Shown here: positions 7,891-14,363 of the stretch, piece by piece
Numbering within the stretch: the stretch's first letter is position 1
How the letters are laid out: every line of letters begins with the position of its first letter
From: an uncultured Collinsella sp.
GTDB taxonomy: Bacteria; Actinomycetota; Coriobacteriia; Coriobacteriales; Coriobacteriaceae
NCBI GenBank assembly: GCA_934646965.1
Contig: CAKUEZ010000027.1
Location: forward strand, 1-23,194
Length of the DNA: 23,194 nucleotides
Direction of reading: 5' to 3'
Program-made: the position numbers and the translations under genes
The notes under the pieces: model-generated
Told to the model about the DNA's origin: nothing
Database searches by the model: none
Seen by the model: only the letters and a program-made list of their open reading frames with translations

Positions 7891-7931
7891 AAGCGGTGAC
7901 GTCTCATACGAGGCGTCACCGCTTGTTGTTT
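7891..7931 (+). terminator. Terminator of the transaldolase-PTS operon
   Basis: AAGCGGTGACG (7891-7901) pairs perfectly with CGTCACCGCTT (7914-7924). Pairing continues inward to about 15 bp with one wobble, and the stem is followed by GTTGTTTT. It lies about 60 bases after the EIIC stop. Confidence 0.85.
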
Positions 7932-8000
7932 TGGAGTGGTTGTGAAAACGCGCTGACGAAGCGTCGCCTCTGCGCCGTGAACGGAATCAAACGGAATGAA

Positions 8001-8019
8001 CGGCAAAAACGTTTTGCCG
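8001..8019. promoter_or_regulatory. Perfect inverted repeat upstream of transaldolase copy 2
   Basis: CGGCAAAA (8001-8008) and TTTTGCCG (8012-8019) flank ACG. It is short, AT-rich in the middle and has no T-tract, so an operator is more likely than a terminator. Confidence 0.45.
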
Positions 8020-8093
8020 CTGGGGTGTCGATATAAAAATGGTAAAACCGTAAAACCGTTCGCCGAGAAGATAAAAAACCGCAGTTCACGCCT

Positions 8094-8120
8094 TGGTAAA
8101 CATAGGTAAAGTGTTTACCA
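8094..8120. promoter_or_regulatory. Operator-like inverted repeat just upstream of transaldolase copy 2
   Basis: TGGTAAACA (8094-8102) and TGTTTACCA (8112-8120) are perfect 9-bp arms with a 9-base spacer that itself contains GGTAAA. The site ends 37 bases before the start codon, in a promoter-proximal position. It does not resemble the CTTTCG repeats in front of copy 1, so the two copies are probably under different control. Confidence 0.5.
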
Positions 8121-8157
8121 GCTCAATGGCCTTATGCAAACGAAAGGAATTAGGCAG

Positions 8158-8862
8158 ATGGCAATCAAGGTGTTCGCTGACGGTGCAAACCTCGAGGGCA
8201 TGCTCGACATGTACGAGAACGGCAACGTTCAGGGCTTCACGACCAATCCGTCCCTCATGAAGAAGGGCGGCGTGACGGATTACCGCGCGTTTGCCAAGGA
8301 GGTCCTGGCCCACATCACCGATGTGTCCGTGTCGTTTGAGGTCTTTGCCGACGACGTCGAGACCATGGAGGTCGAGGCGCGCGAAATTGCCACCTGGGCC
8401 GATAACGTCTACGTCAAGATTCCGTGCGTGACCACCAAGGGCGAGTCCACCGCCGAGCTGGTCCGCAAGCTTTCGGCCGACGGCATCAAGGTCAACGTCA
8501 CCACCATCTTTACACCCGAGCAGGTCGATGAGATGGTCGAGGCTGTTGACGCCGAGACGCCGTCCATCATCTCGCTCTTTGCCGGCCGCATCGCCGATAC
8601 CGGCGTCGATCCCATTCCGTTTATGACGGAGTCGGTCAAGAAGGCCGCCGCTAAGCCCAACTGCGAGGTCCTGTGGGCATCCACGCGCGAGCTCATCAAT
8701 ATCTACCAGGCAGAAGCCTGCGGTTGCCAGATCATCACGGTACCCAACAGCATCCTGGCCAAGCGCAAGAACATCGGGCGCGACCCGTACGAGGTCTCGC
8801 TCGACACCGTCCGCGGCTTTGCTAAGGATATCGCAGCGCTCGGCTTCCATATCCTGCCGTAG
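8158..8862 (+). CDS. Transaldolase / fructose-6-phosphate aldolase-like protein (copy 2)
   Basis: A 234-residue paralogue of the protein at 4853-5563, about 82% identical by direct comparison, with the same FTTNPSLM motif and Schiff-base lysine Lys87 (NVYVKIP). Differences cluster at 66-70, 90-92, 187-188 and the C-terminal third, and it lacks the last two residues. The start at 8158 is taken from the paralogue and from GAAAGGA ten bases upstream; an in-frame ATG eight codons earlier has no such site. It follows the PTS operon terminator and has its own palindromic upstream sites, so it is probably a separately regulated unit. It may serve central pentose phosphate metabolism while copy 1 serves the PTS substrate; this is inference. 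Confidence 0.87.
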   Translation: MAIKVFADGANLEGMLDMYENGNVQGFTTNPSLMKKGGVTDYRAFAKEVLAHITDVSVSFEVFADDVETMEVEAREIATWADNVYVKIPCVTTKGESTAELVRKLSADGIKVNVTTIFTPEQVDEMVEAVDAETPSIISLFAGRIADTGVDPIPFMTESVKKAAAKPNCEVLWASTRELINIYQAEACGCQIITVPNSILAKRKNIGRDPYEVSLDTVRGFAKDIAALGFHILP

Positions 8863-8884
8863 TCCGCGCCTTTAAAAGGTCCCG

Positions 8885-9077
8885 CCAACAAAAATCGAGT
8901 TATGCGGCTTCTGATTGCCGCCAAGATCGCCAATATGGCTGAAAAACGTCCCGTATCGCACCTTTGTGGGTGCCGATACGGGACGTTTGTGGAATATCTA
9001 GCGTCAATTTGTTGCGTTTGGCGCTTTGAAAGGTGTCATCGTGGCCCAGCGAGGCCGCATAACTCGATTTTTGTTGG
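8885..9077. repeat. 193-bp element with perfect 24-bp terminal inverted repeats
   Basis: Positions 8885-8908 are the exact reverse complement of 9054-9077. The 145-bp interior has no open reading frame of note and contains the hairpin at 8944-8988. The shape is that of a MITE-like non-autonomous element or a large cruciform. I see no clear target-site duplication. Confidence 0.65.
8944..8988. terminator. Strong hairpin, probable terminator
   Basis: A perfect 15-bp stem (8944-8958 with 8974-8988) extends inward by CACC/GGTG. In the leftward direction it is followed by five T residues; rightward it has only three. It lies about 80 bases after transaldolase copy 2 and could end both that transcript and leftward transcription from the ATPase gene. 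Confidence 0.6.
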
Positions 9078-9086
9078 TAGGGCTCA

Positions 9087-9103
9087 GCGAAACGACGTTT
9101 CGC
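9087..9103. repeat. Short perfect palindrome
   Basis: GCGAAACG (9087-9094) and CGTTTCGC (9096-9103) are separated by one base. Function unknown; it sits 10 bases outside the right arm of the 193-bp element. Confidence 0.4.
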
Positions 9104-9142
9104 GTTTCGGGATATCGCCAAATCGCTTTAGAAGGAGCGGCA

Positions 9143-9166
9143 CTCGGCAGGATGTGGCCTGCCGAG
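9143..9166. repeat. 9-bp stem hairpin
   Basis: CTCGGCAGG (9143-9151) pairs perfectly with CCTGCCGAG (9158-9166) over a 6-base loop. There is no T-tract on either side. Confidence 0.45.
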
Positions 9167-9182
9167 CGCCTCCAGCGGTTAA

Positions 9183-9227
9183 TTTGCACCCGCACCACGG
9201 GCGACGGTCGTATGGTGCGGGTGCAAA
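9183..9227. repeat. 15-bp perfect stem hairpin downstream of ATPase gene
   Basis: Positions 9183-9197 pair perfectly with 9213-9227 over a 15-base loop. Leftward it is followed by AAATTAA rather than a T-run, so it would be at best a weak terminator for the ATPase gene, which ends at 9287. Confidence 0.5.
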
Positions 9228-9286
9228 CGGTCGGTCAAACGAACCCGTCTTCGATGAACGAATCGTCGCGATGGGTGACATCGATA

Positions 9287-10576
9287 CTAGAAGCGGCCAA
9301 GCAGAAAATCGACAGCCGAAACGATTCTGATGCCGTCTATGTCCGTAGGGTGATTGCCATGACGGACGACGAGGATCTTCTCGTAACCGGCGGCAACCTT
9401 CTCGAGCGATTTCAGCTCGAAGGGGCGCAGCTCTCGATTGCGCGTGGCCTCCTCATCAATGGCGTCCGTGACCTGGATAAACTTGCGGTCCGCTCCGTCA
9501 CCGATAGCGACGAAATCAATCTCGGCATTCCGCATGTGCCCCGTGAAAACCCGATACCCATCGATGACGAGGCGGTTATATACGGCGTTTTCGAGGGCGC
9601 GTCCGCTATCGCTACCTCGATAACCGTCGAGGTAGGCACGGAGTCCAAGGTCCTCGATATAGTATTTTCCTCCGGTTTTGAGCACCTCGCGCCCTTTGAT
9701 GTCAAATCGGCGGGCATGGGAGAAGATATAGGTTTCCTCGAGCGCCGACACGCAGGTGTCGATGACGCCGTGCGAGGTTTTGGTTCCGCTTTCATTCAAA
9801 GAGCCGACGATCTTGTTGATCGATGTTGGGTTTGAGATGTTGTCGGCCAGGTAGGCGCAAACTCTGTCGAGCAGGTCTCTGCTTGTTACGGCTCTCCGTC
9901 CTCGGCGGGCCTCCCGGGCCAAGATGTCGCGACCGACAATGGTCTGGTAGGTGCTCCAAATATAGTCTTTCATCTCTCGTTCGGGCAGACCGGAAATGGC
10001 GAGATAGGGGAGGCCTCCAAATTTCAGGTATCGGTCGAGCAGCTCGTCGATCGGGGTAATTTCTTCCTTCCCAAAGACGGCATATCTGCTCGTGATTTCG
10101 GTTGGGCCAAGGAAGTCGAGGTATTCGGAGAAAGACAACGGGTGCATTCTGATCTCGACGTATCTTCCCGAGATCAGGGTTGCTATCTCGCTGGAGAGCA
10201 AAAATGCATTCGAACCCGTAATGTAAATGTCGCAGTCTTTGTCGACGCGAAGTGCGTTGATGGCTTTCTCCCAGCTGGCAACTTCTTGCAGCTCGTCGAA
10301 GAAGAGGTAGCATTTCCCGCTCGACGACATCCGCTCGACGACATAGCGGTAAAGCTCGCGCCAATCGCGAATTCCTTCGAGGTCAAATGATTCCATTCGA
10401 AAAGAGAGGAGGCATTCGGTTGGTACGCCGTCTTTGGCAAGATAGGAGCGCATCATGTCGAGCAGCGTTGATTTGCCGCATCGCCGCATGCCAGTGACGA
10501 CCTTGATGACATCTGAATCGCGAAAGGCGATCAGCTTCTTGAGGTAGTTGTCCCTTGCTACGGGCTGCCCGTTCAT
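9287..10576 (-). CDS. AAA-type ATPase with DUF4143 domain
   Basis: A 429-residue protein of the common AAA_14/DUF4143 family, whose function is not established. The Walker A loop is TGMRRCGKST (28-37, Lys35), Walker B is CYLFFDE (Asp94, Glu95), and a sensor-like ITGSNA follows (about 119-124). The C-terminal half carries the DUF4143 region with GRALENAVYNRL and the nuclease-like pattern E-I-D-F-V. The start at 10576 (MNGQPVARDN) is chosen because the alternative in-frame ATG at 10645 would translate the inverted-repeat array at 10590-10664 and has no ribosome binding site; even at 10576 the site is weak (GGA). The gene is visibly less GC-rich than Tex next to it and lies beside repeats, which hints at acquired DNA. 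Confidence 0.85.
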   Translation of the reverse strand: MNGQPVARDNYLKKLIAFRDSDVIKVVTGMRRCGKSTLLDMMRSYLAKDGVPTECLLSFRMESFDLEGIRDWRELYRYVVERMSSSGKCYLFFDELQEVASWEKAINALRVDKDCDIYITGSNAFLLSSEIATLISGRYVEIRMHPLSFSEYLDFLGPTEITSRYAVFGKEEITPIDELLDRYLKFGGLPYLAISGLPEREMKDYIWSTYQTIVGRDILAREARRGRRAVTSRDLLDRVCAYLADNISNPTSINKIVGSLNESGTKTSHGVIDTCVSALEETYIFSHARRFDIKGREVLKTGGKYYIEDLGLRAYLDGYRGSDSGRALENAVYNRLVIDGYRVFTGHMRNAEIDFVAIGDGADRKFIQVTDAIDEEATRNRELRPFELKSLEKVAAGYEKILVVRHGNHPTDIDGIRIVSAVDFLLGRF

Positions 10577-10589
10577 CGTTCGTCCAATC

Positions 10590-10664
10590 TGCAAGTTTTT
10601 CTCAGAGCGTAACAAAAACTTGTAAAACCTGCAAGTTTTTTCCATCAGGTGAGAAAAACTTGCA
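10590..10664. promoter_or_regulatory. Array of four alternating GCAAGTTTTT sites upstream of the ATPase
   Basis: A perfect 15-bp inverted repeat (10590-10604 with 10650-10664) encloses a perfect 9-bp inverted repeat (10614-10622 with 10632-10640). All four arms contain the same CAAGTTTTT / AAAAACTTG word in alternating direction. The outer right arm continues into the self-palindrome AACTTGCAAGTT. The array lies between Tex and the ATPase start codon and is most likely a multi-site operator and promoter for the ATPase. Confidence 0.6.
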
Positions 10665-10696
10665 AGTTCAAAGATGGGCGGCGGATTGCCCTTCTG

Positions 10697-12844
10697 CTAT
10701 TTGCCCTGCACCATGGTGAGGGAAATCTTTTTGCGGTCGCGGTCGACCTTCTCGACCCATACCTTGACCGTGTCGCCGACGCGTACCACGTCGCTCGGGT
10801 GCTTGACGAAGCGGTTGGCCAGCTTGGAGATGTGCACGAGGCCGTCCTGGTGCACGCCCACGTCGACGAAGGCGCCAAAGTCGACGACGTTGCGCACCGT
10901 GCCCTTGAGCTCCATGCCGGGCTCCAGGTCGTCGATGGAAAGCGCCGAGCGGCTAAAGACCACCTCGGGCGCGTCGTCGCGCGGGTCGCGGCCGGGCTTC
11001 TTGAGCTCGTTGACGATGTCGATGAGCGTCAGGGTACCGCAGTCCAGGTCGCTTGCAAGCGCCGAGATGCTGCCCAGGCGGCGCTCGATATCGGGCACGC
11101 CGCCGCGGCTGAGCTCGCTGGCCGCCACGCCGGCGCGCTCCAGGACGGACGTCGCCACCTCGTAGCTCTCGGGGTGGACGCTTGTGGCGTCGAGCGGATT
11201 CTTGCCGCCGCTAATGCGCAAGAAGCCTGCGGCGTTGAGATATGCCTTGGGCCCCAGCTTGGGGACCTTCTTGAGCTGGCGGCGATCGGTAAAGGCGCCG
11301 TTTTCCTCGCGGTAGGCAACGATGTTCTTGGCCACGCTCGGCGTGATGCCCGACACGTATCCCAGCAGGCTCGCGCTTGCGGTGTTGACGTCGACGCCCA
11401 CGCGGTTGACGACGTCCTCTACCACGTGGCCCAGCGTGCGCGAAAGTTCGGCCTGGTCAAGGTCGTGCTGGTACTGACCCACGCCGATGGACTGGGGCGG
11501 AATCTTGACAAGCTCTGCCAGCGGGTCTTGCAGACGGCGGCCCAGGCTCATTGCGCCACGCACGGTGACATCCAGGTCGGGATACTCCTGGCTCGCAAGC
11601 TCGGAGGCGGAGTACACCGACGCGCCGGCCTCGTTCACGATCGTGTAGCGCAAGCCGGGCGCCTGCTCGGCAATGAACTCCGAGACGACTTCCTCGGTCT
11701 CGCGGCTGGCGGTGCCGTTGCCGATGACGATGGTGTTGACGCCGTCCTTCTTGACGAGGCGGGCGAGCTCGCGCTTGGTGCCGGCGACGTCGTGGCGTGG
11801 CTTGGTGGGGTAGACCACGCCGTGGTCGAGCAGCTTGCCGGTCTCGTCCATGACGGCGACCTTGCAGCCGGTGCGGTAGCCCGGGTCGAGCGCGAGCACG
11901 CGGGCGCCGCGGACGGGGCGTGCCGAGAGCAGGCCCTCGAGATTCTTGGCAAAGACGTTGATGGCCTCGGTCTGGGCACGGACGGTGAGCTTGGCGCGGG
12001 CCTCGCGCTCAAGCGAAGGGGCCATCAGGCGCTTGTAGCCATCGGCGATGGCGGCATCGAAGACCGGGGCGAAGACGCCCTGGCGGCGGGGCCAGCGACT
12101 GCCGAGGCGCGCCGTGGCGGCAGCGCCGTCGACGTTCACGCGCACGCGGAGCTTACCCTCGCGCTCGCCGCGGTCGATGGCCAGCACGCGGTGGTTGGGG
12201 ATGCGGCGCAGCGGCTCGTCAAAGTTGTAGTAGGGCTCGTAGGGAGTCTTCTCGGCGGGGTCGGTGGCCTCGACGACGATGTCGGCGGTGTTTTGCGTAA
12301 AGGCGCGCAGGTCGGCGACGTTTTCGGGGTCTTCGGCCACCGTTTCGGCCACGATGTCGGCGGCACCGGCGAGCGCCTTCTCGGGCGTGTCGAAGCCGGC
12401 GTCCTCGTTGACGTAGGCCGCTGCGGCGTCGAGCGCGCTACCCTTGGCGGATGCCTGCATGATGATCATGTTGGCGAGCGGCTCCAGACCGGCCTCGCGG
12501 GCCTTCTGCGCGCGGGTCATGCGCTTTTTGCGGTAGGGCTTGTAGAGGTCCTCGACGCGCTGGAGCTGCGTTGCCTCGCGAATCTGCTGCTCGAGCTCGG
12601 GCGTGAGCTTGCCCTGGGCGTCGATGAGCAGGATGACATCGTCTTTACGCTGCTCAAGGTTGCGCAGGTAGGACAGACGCTCGTCGAGCGCACGCAGGGC
12701 GACATCGTCCATGCCGCCCGTGGCCTCCTTGCGGTAGCGCGAGATAAAGGGGATGGTGTTGCCCTCGTCGATGAGCTTGACGGCCGCTTCGACATTGGCG
12801 GCCTTAAGATTGAGCTCGCGGGCGAGCTGGGCGATAAGATCCAT
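10697..12844 (-). CDS. tex: Tex-family S1 RNA-binding transcription accessory protein
   Basis: A 715-residue Tex protein, a cytosolic nucleic-acid-binding factor linked to transcription. Domains in order: N-terminal helical Tex region (1-200), YqgF-like RNase H fold (about 314-440, starting RVLALDPGYRTGCK), helix-hairpin-helix repeats (about 480-545, GVDVNTASASLLGYVSGI and the following KVPKLGPKAYLNAAGFLR) and a C-terminal S1 domain (641-711, GTVRNVVDFGAFVDVG...GLVHIS). Homologues are about 720-785 residues, so this is complete. The start at 12844 (MDLIAQLARELN) is set by AAGGAG five bases upstream; an in-frame ATG 29 codons earlier reads non-family sequence. It stands alone between repeat-bearing gaps. 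Confidence 0.93.
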   Translation of the reverse strand: MDLIAQLARELNLKAANVEAAVKLIDEGNTIPFISRYRKEATGGMDDVALRALDERLSYLRNLEQRKDDVILLIDAQGKLTPELEQQIREATQLQRVEDLYKPYRKKRMTRAQKAREAGLEPLANMIIMQASAKGSALDAAAAYVNEDAGFDTPEKALAGAADIVAETVAEDPENVADLRAFTQNTADIVVEATDPAEKTPYEPYYNFDEPLRRIPNHRVLAIDRGEREGKLRVRVNVDGAAATARLGSRWPRRQGVFAPVFDAAIADGYKRLMAPSLEREARAKLTVRAQTEAINVFAKNLEGLLSARPVRGARVLALDPGYRTGCKVAVMDETGKLLDHGVVYPTKPRHDVAGTKRELARLVKKDGVNTIVIGNGTASRETEEVVSEFIAEQAPGLRYTIVNEAGASVYSASELASQEYPDLDVTVRGAMSLGRRLQDPLAELVKIPPQSIGVGQYQHDLDQAELSRTLGHVVEDVVNRVGVDVNTASASLLGYVSGITPSVAKNIVAYREENGAFTDRRQLKKVPKLGPKAYLNAAGFLRISGGKNPLDATSVHPESYEVATSVLERAGVAASELSRGGVPDIERRLGSISALASDLDCGTLTLIDIVNELKKPGRDPRDDAPEVVFSRSALSIDDLEPGMELKGTVRNVVDFGAFVDVGVHQDGLVHISKLANRFVKHPSDVVRVGDTVKVWVEKVDRDRKKISLTMVQGK

Positions 12845-12927
12845 GGAACTCCTTGCGTTTAAGGTGCGTTTGCAGCACAGGGCTACCAAGGATACCACCC
12901 GTCCCAAAAGACTGTTTTGAGGTCGTG

Positions 12928-13085
12928 CCACGGAAACGGCCTATCTACTACGTTTGACCCGTATGGGTCGACCATACCTGGTTTTTCCGAAAATCGGCAA
13001 GCCGTCTACCTGCGGTTTTGATTTCGTGAAAATTGGCATGGTTGAGAGTAGTCGGCTAAACGTAGTAGATGGGCCCATTTCGTGG
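12928..13085. repeat. 158-bp structured element, copy A
   Basis: Arms 12928-12959 and 13054-13085 are complementary at 26 of 32 positions, with three further G-T wobbles. After a symmetric 8-base internal loop on each side, an inner helix follows (TCGACCATACC with GGCATGGTTGA). The 94-base interior aligns without gaps to the reverse complement of 22513-22606 (61 of 94 identical). The conserved apical core is at 12997-13019 and contains TCTACCTGCGGTTTT. There is no open reading frame. A MITE-like repeat or a structured RNA are the main options. Confidence 0.75.
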
Positions 13086-13148
13086 CGGACGATTCAAGCC
13101 GAGGCGTAAAATAGCCCCCGGGCCAAGAAAATCATAACCAACGTAGTC

Positions 13149-13184
13149 AAAAAAGCCCCGCGGGCAGGAGGCTGCTCGCGGGGC
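13149..13184 (-). terminator. Terminator of the SDR-MFS-Gfo/Idh operon
   Basis: GCCCCGCGGGCAG (13155-13167) pairs with CTGCTCGCGGGGC (13172-13184), one wobble, four-base loop. On the minus strand the stem is followed by six T residues (13149-13154). Confidence 0.88.
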
Positions 13185-13255
13185 GAAGAAGAGGGGCTTA
13201 TTTGTGGCGGGCCGAGGGGTTCGGCGTAGGGTTTACCGCGCCAGGCCCAAGCCCT

Positions 13256-14296
13256 TTACAGCTCGACGAGGTTGCCGGTCTCGGCGGCCTCCTTGATGGC
13301 GTTAAGCAGCGTGAGCGTCTTGACGTTGTCGGCGGGGGTCACGACGGGCTCGACCTCGCGGCGGACGACCTTCACAAAGTGCTTGAGCTGCATCTTGTGC
13401 GGCAGCGCCGGGTCGACGGCTGGGATCTCCATCTGCAGCGGCTTGTGCCAGTTAGAGGCGCCGTCGTAGGAGAACTGGTGCAGGCGGGGCAGCGACAGGG
13501 CGCCCTTGGTGCCGCCGATAAAGTAGGCGTCGGCGTCGAAGGGACGGTACTGCGGATCCTCGCGAGCGGTGGCCTCCCAGTTCCAGGGGCTGGCGGTGGC
13601 GTCGGAGATGGTCATGCTCGCAAGCGCGCCATCGGCAAAGCGGACGTTGACCACGGCGGAGTCCTCGGTCTCAAAACCGCGGGCGGCGCTGGACTGCATG
13701 CCCTGGACGGCGACGGGCTCGCCCAGCAGGTAACGGAGCAGGTCGACATCGTGCACCAGGTTGACCAGGATCGGGCCGGCACCCTTCTTGCGGCGCCACT
13801 CGACGTCGAAGTACTCGTCGTTCTTATAGATCATGTAGTGGAAGCTCGAGACAGTGAGTTTGCCCAGCTCGCCGGACTCGATGATCTCCTTGGCCTTGTT
13901 GACGAAGGGGTTGTGGCGACGGTGCTGACCCACGAGCACGGGCACGCCGGCGGTCTCGGCCTCGGCGGCGAAGGCCTGGGCGTCCTCGAGGTCGTTGGAG
14001 ATCGGCTTTTCGACCAGCGGAACGATGTTGCGCTTGACGGCCTCGCGGGCGACGCCCAGGTGCAGGTCGTTGGGCGTGGCGATGATGACGGCCTCGGGCT
14101 TGACCTCGTCCATCATCTGGGCGGGATCGGTAAAGAACGGCACGCCGGCGGCCTCGGCCGTGGCGCGGGCGCCCTCAAAGGCGTCGGCGATGGCGACGAG
14201 CTCGGCCTCGGGCTCCTCGGTGACAAAGCGGATGTGGTTGCGGCCCATGGCGCCGGCGCCGATGACGGCAATGCGGACGGGGTTGAGCTCAGACAT
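13256..14296 (-). CDS. Gfo/Idh/MocA-family NAD(P)-dependent dehydrogenase
   Basis: A 346-residue oxidoreductase of the Gfo/Idh/MocA family, which oxidises or reduces sugars, inositols and related polyols. The N-terminal Rossmann domain begins RIAVIGAGAMG (loop Gly13-Gly18), and the family EKP motif has Lys97. The catalytic-domain pattern GAGPILVNLVHDVDLLRYLLG carries His182 in the expected place. The start is preceded by AAGGAG. It is the last gene of a three-gene minus-strand operon (SDR, MFS carrier, this gene), so it probably acts on the imported compound or on the product of the SDR step. The exact substrate cannot be read from sequence; myo-inositol-type or sugar-acid substrates are possible. 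Confidence 0.88.
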   Translation of the reverse strand: MSELNPVRIAVIGAGAMGRNHIRFVTEEPEAELVAIADAFEGARATAEAAGVPFFTDPAQMMDEVKPEAVIIATPNDLHLGVAREAVKRNIVPLVEKPISNDLEDAQAFAAEAETAGVPVLVGQHRRHNPFVNKAKEIIESGELGKLTVSSFHYMIYKNDEYFDVEWRRKKGAGPILVNLVHDVDLLRYLLGEPVAVQGMQSSAARGFETEDSAVVNVRFADGALASMTISDATASPWNWEATAREDPQYRPFDADAYFIGGTKGALSLPRLHQFSYDGASNWHKPLQMEIPAVDPALPHKMQLKHFVKVVRREVEPVVTPADNVKTLTLLNAIKEAAETGNLVEL

Positions 14297-14327
14297 TTCG
14301 ACTCCTTAATAGTGGTGGCGGTGGAAT

Positions 14328-14352
14328 GCGGCAAGGGGGCGGCCCTTGCCGC
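14328..14352. other. Intercistronic hairpin between MFS and Gfo/Idh genes
   Basis: GCGGCAAGGG (14328-14337) pairs perfectly with CCCTTGCCGC (14343-14352) over five bases and has no T-tract. It lies in the 67-base gap inside the operon, so it more likely protects or partitions the mRNA than ends it. Confidence 0.45.
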
Positions 14353-14363
14353 GTCAAGCAAAA

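Larger units (their letters stand above)
7834..8157. other. Gap between EIIC and second transaldolase
   Basis: A 324-base stretch without a gene. It holds the PTS operon terminator (7891-7931), two perfect inverted repeats (8001-8019 and 8094-8120) and a tandem GGTAAAACC/GTAAAACCG repeat at about 8041-8058. The second transaldolase therefore probably has its own regulated promoter. I could not place convincing -35/-10 boxes. Confidence 0.65.
8863..9286. other. Hairpin-rich non-coding stretch
   Basis: These 424 bases hold no credible gene. They contain a 193-bp segment bounded by perfect 24-bp inverted repeats (8885-9077) with a strong internal hairpin (8944-8988), a 17-bp palindrome (9087-9103), a 9-bp stem (9143-9166) and a 15-bp stem (9183-9227). 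Confidence 0.7.
12845..13255. other. Gap upstream of Tex containing a structured repeat
   Basis: These 411 bases hold no gene. They contain the 158-bp palindromic element at 12928-13085 and the terminator at 13149-13184. The Tex promoter should lie in 12845-12927, but I found no clear -35/-10 pair. Confidence 0.65.

Noticed and set aside
9026..9835. Plus-strand open reading frame spanning the hairpin region and the ATPase end
   Set aside because: It reads through several palindromes and then antisense to the ATPase gene. It has no ribosome binding site and no family resemblance.
10577..10645. N-terminal extension of the ATPase from an ATG at 10645
   Set aside because: The 23 extra residues are a translation of the inverted-repeat array and no ribosome binding site precedes that ATG.
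10649..12862. Plus-strand open reading frame of 737 codons opposite Tex
   Set aside because: Low-complexity antisense shadow of a fully recognisable Tex protein.
12845..13255. Insertion sequence in the gap upstream of Tex
   Set aside because: There are terminal inverted repeats but no transposase or long open reading frame; at most it is a non-autonomous element.
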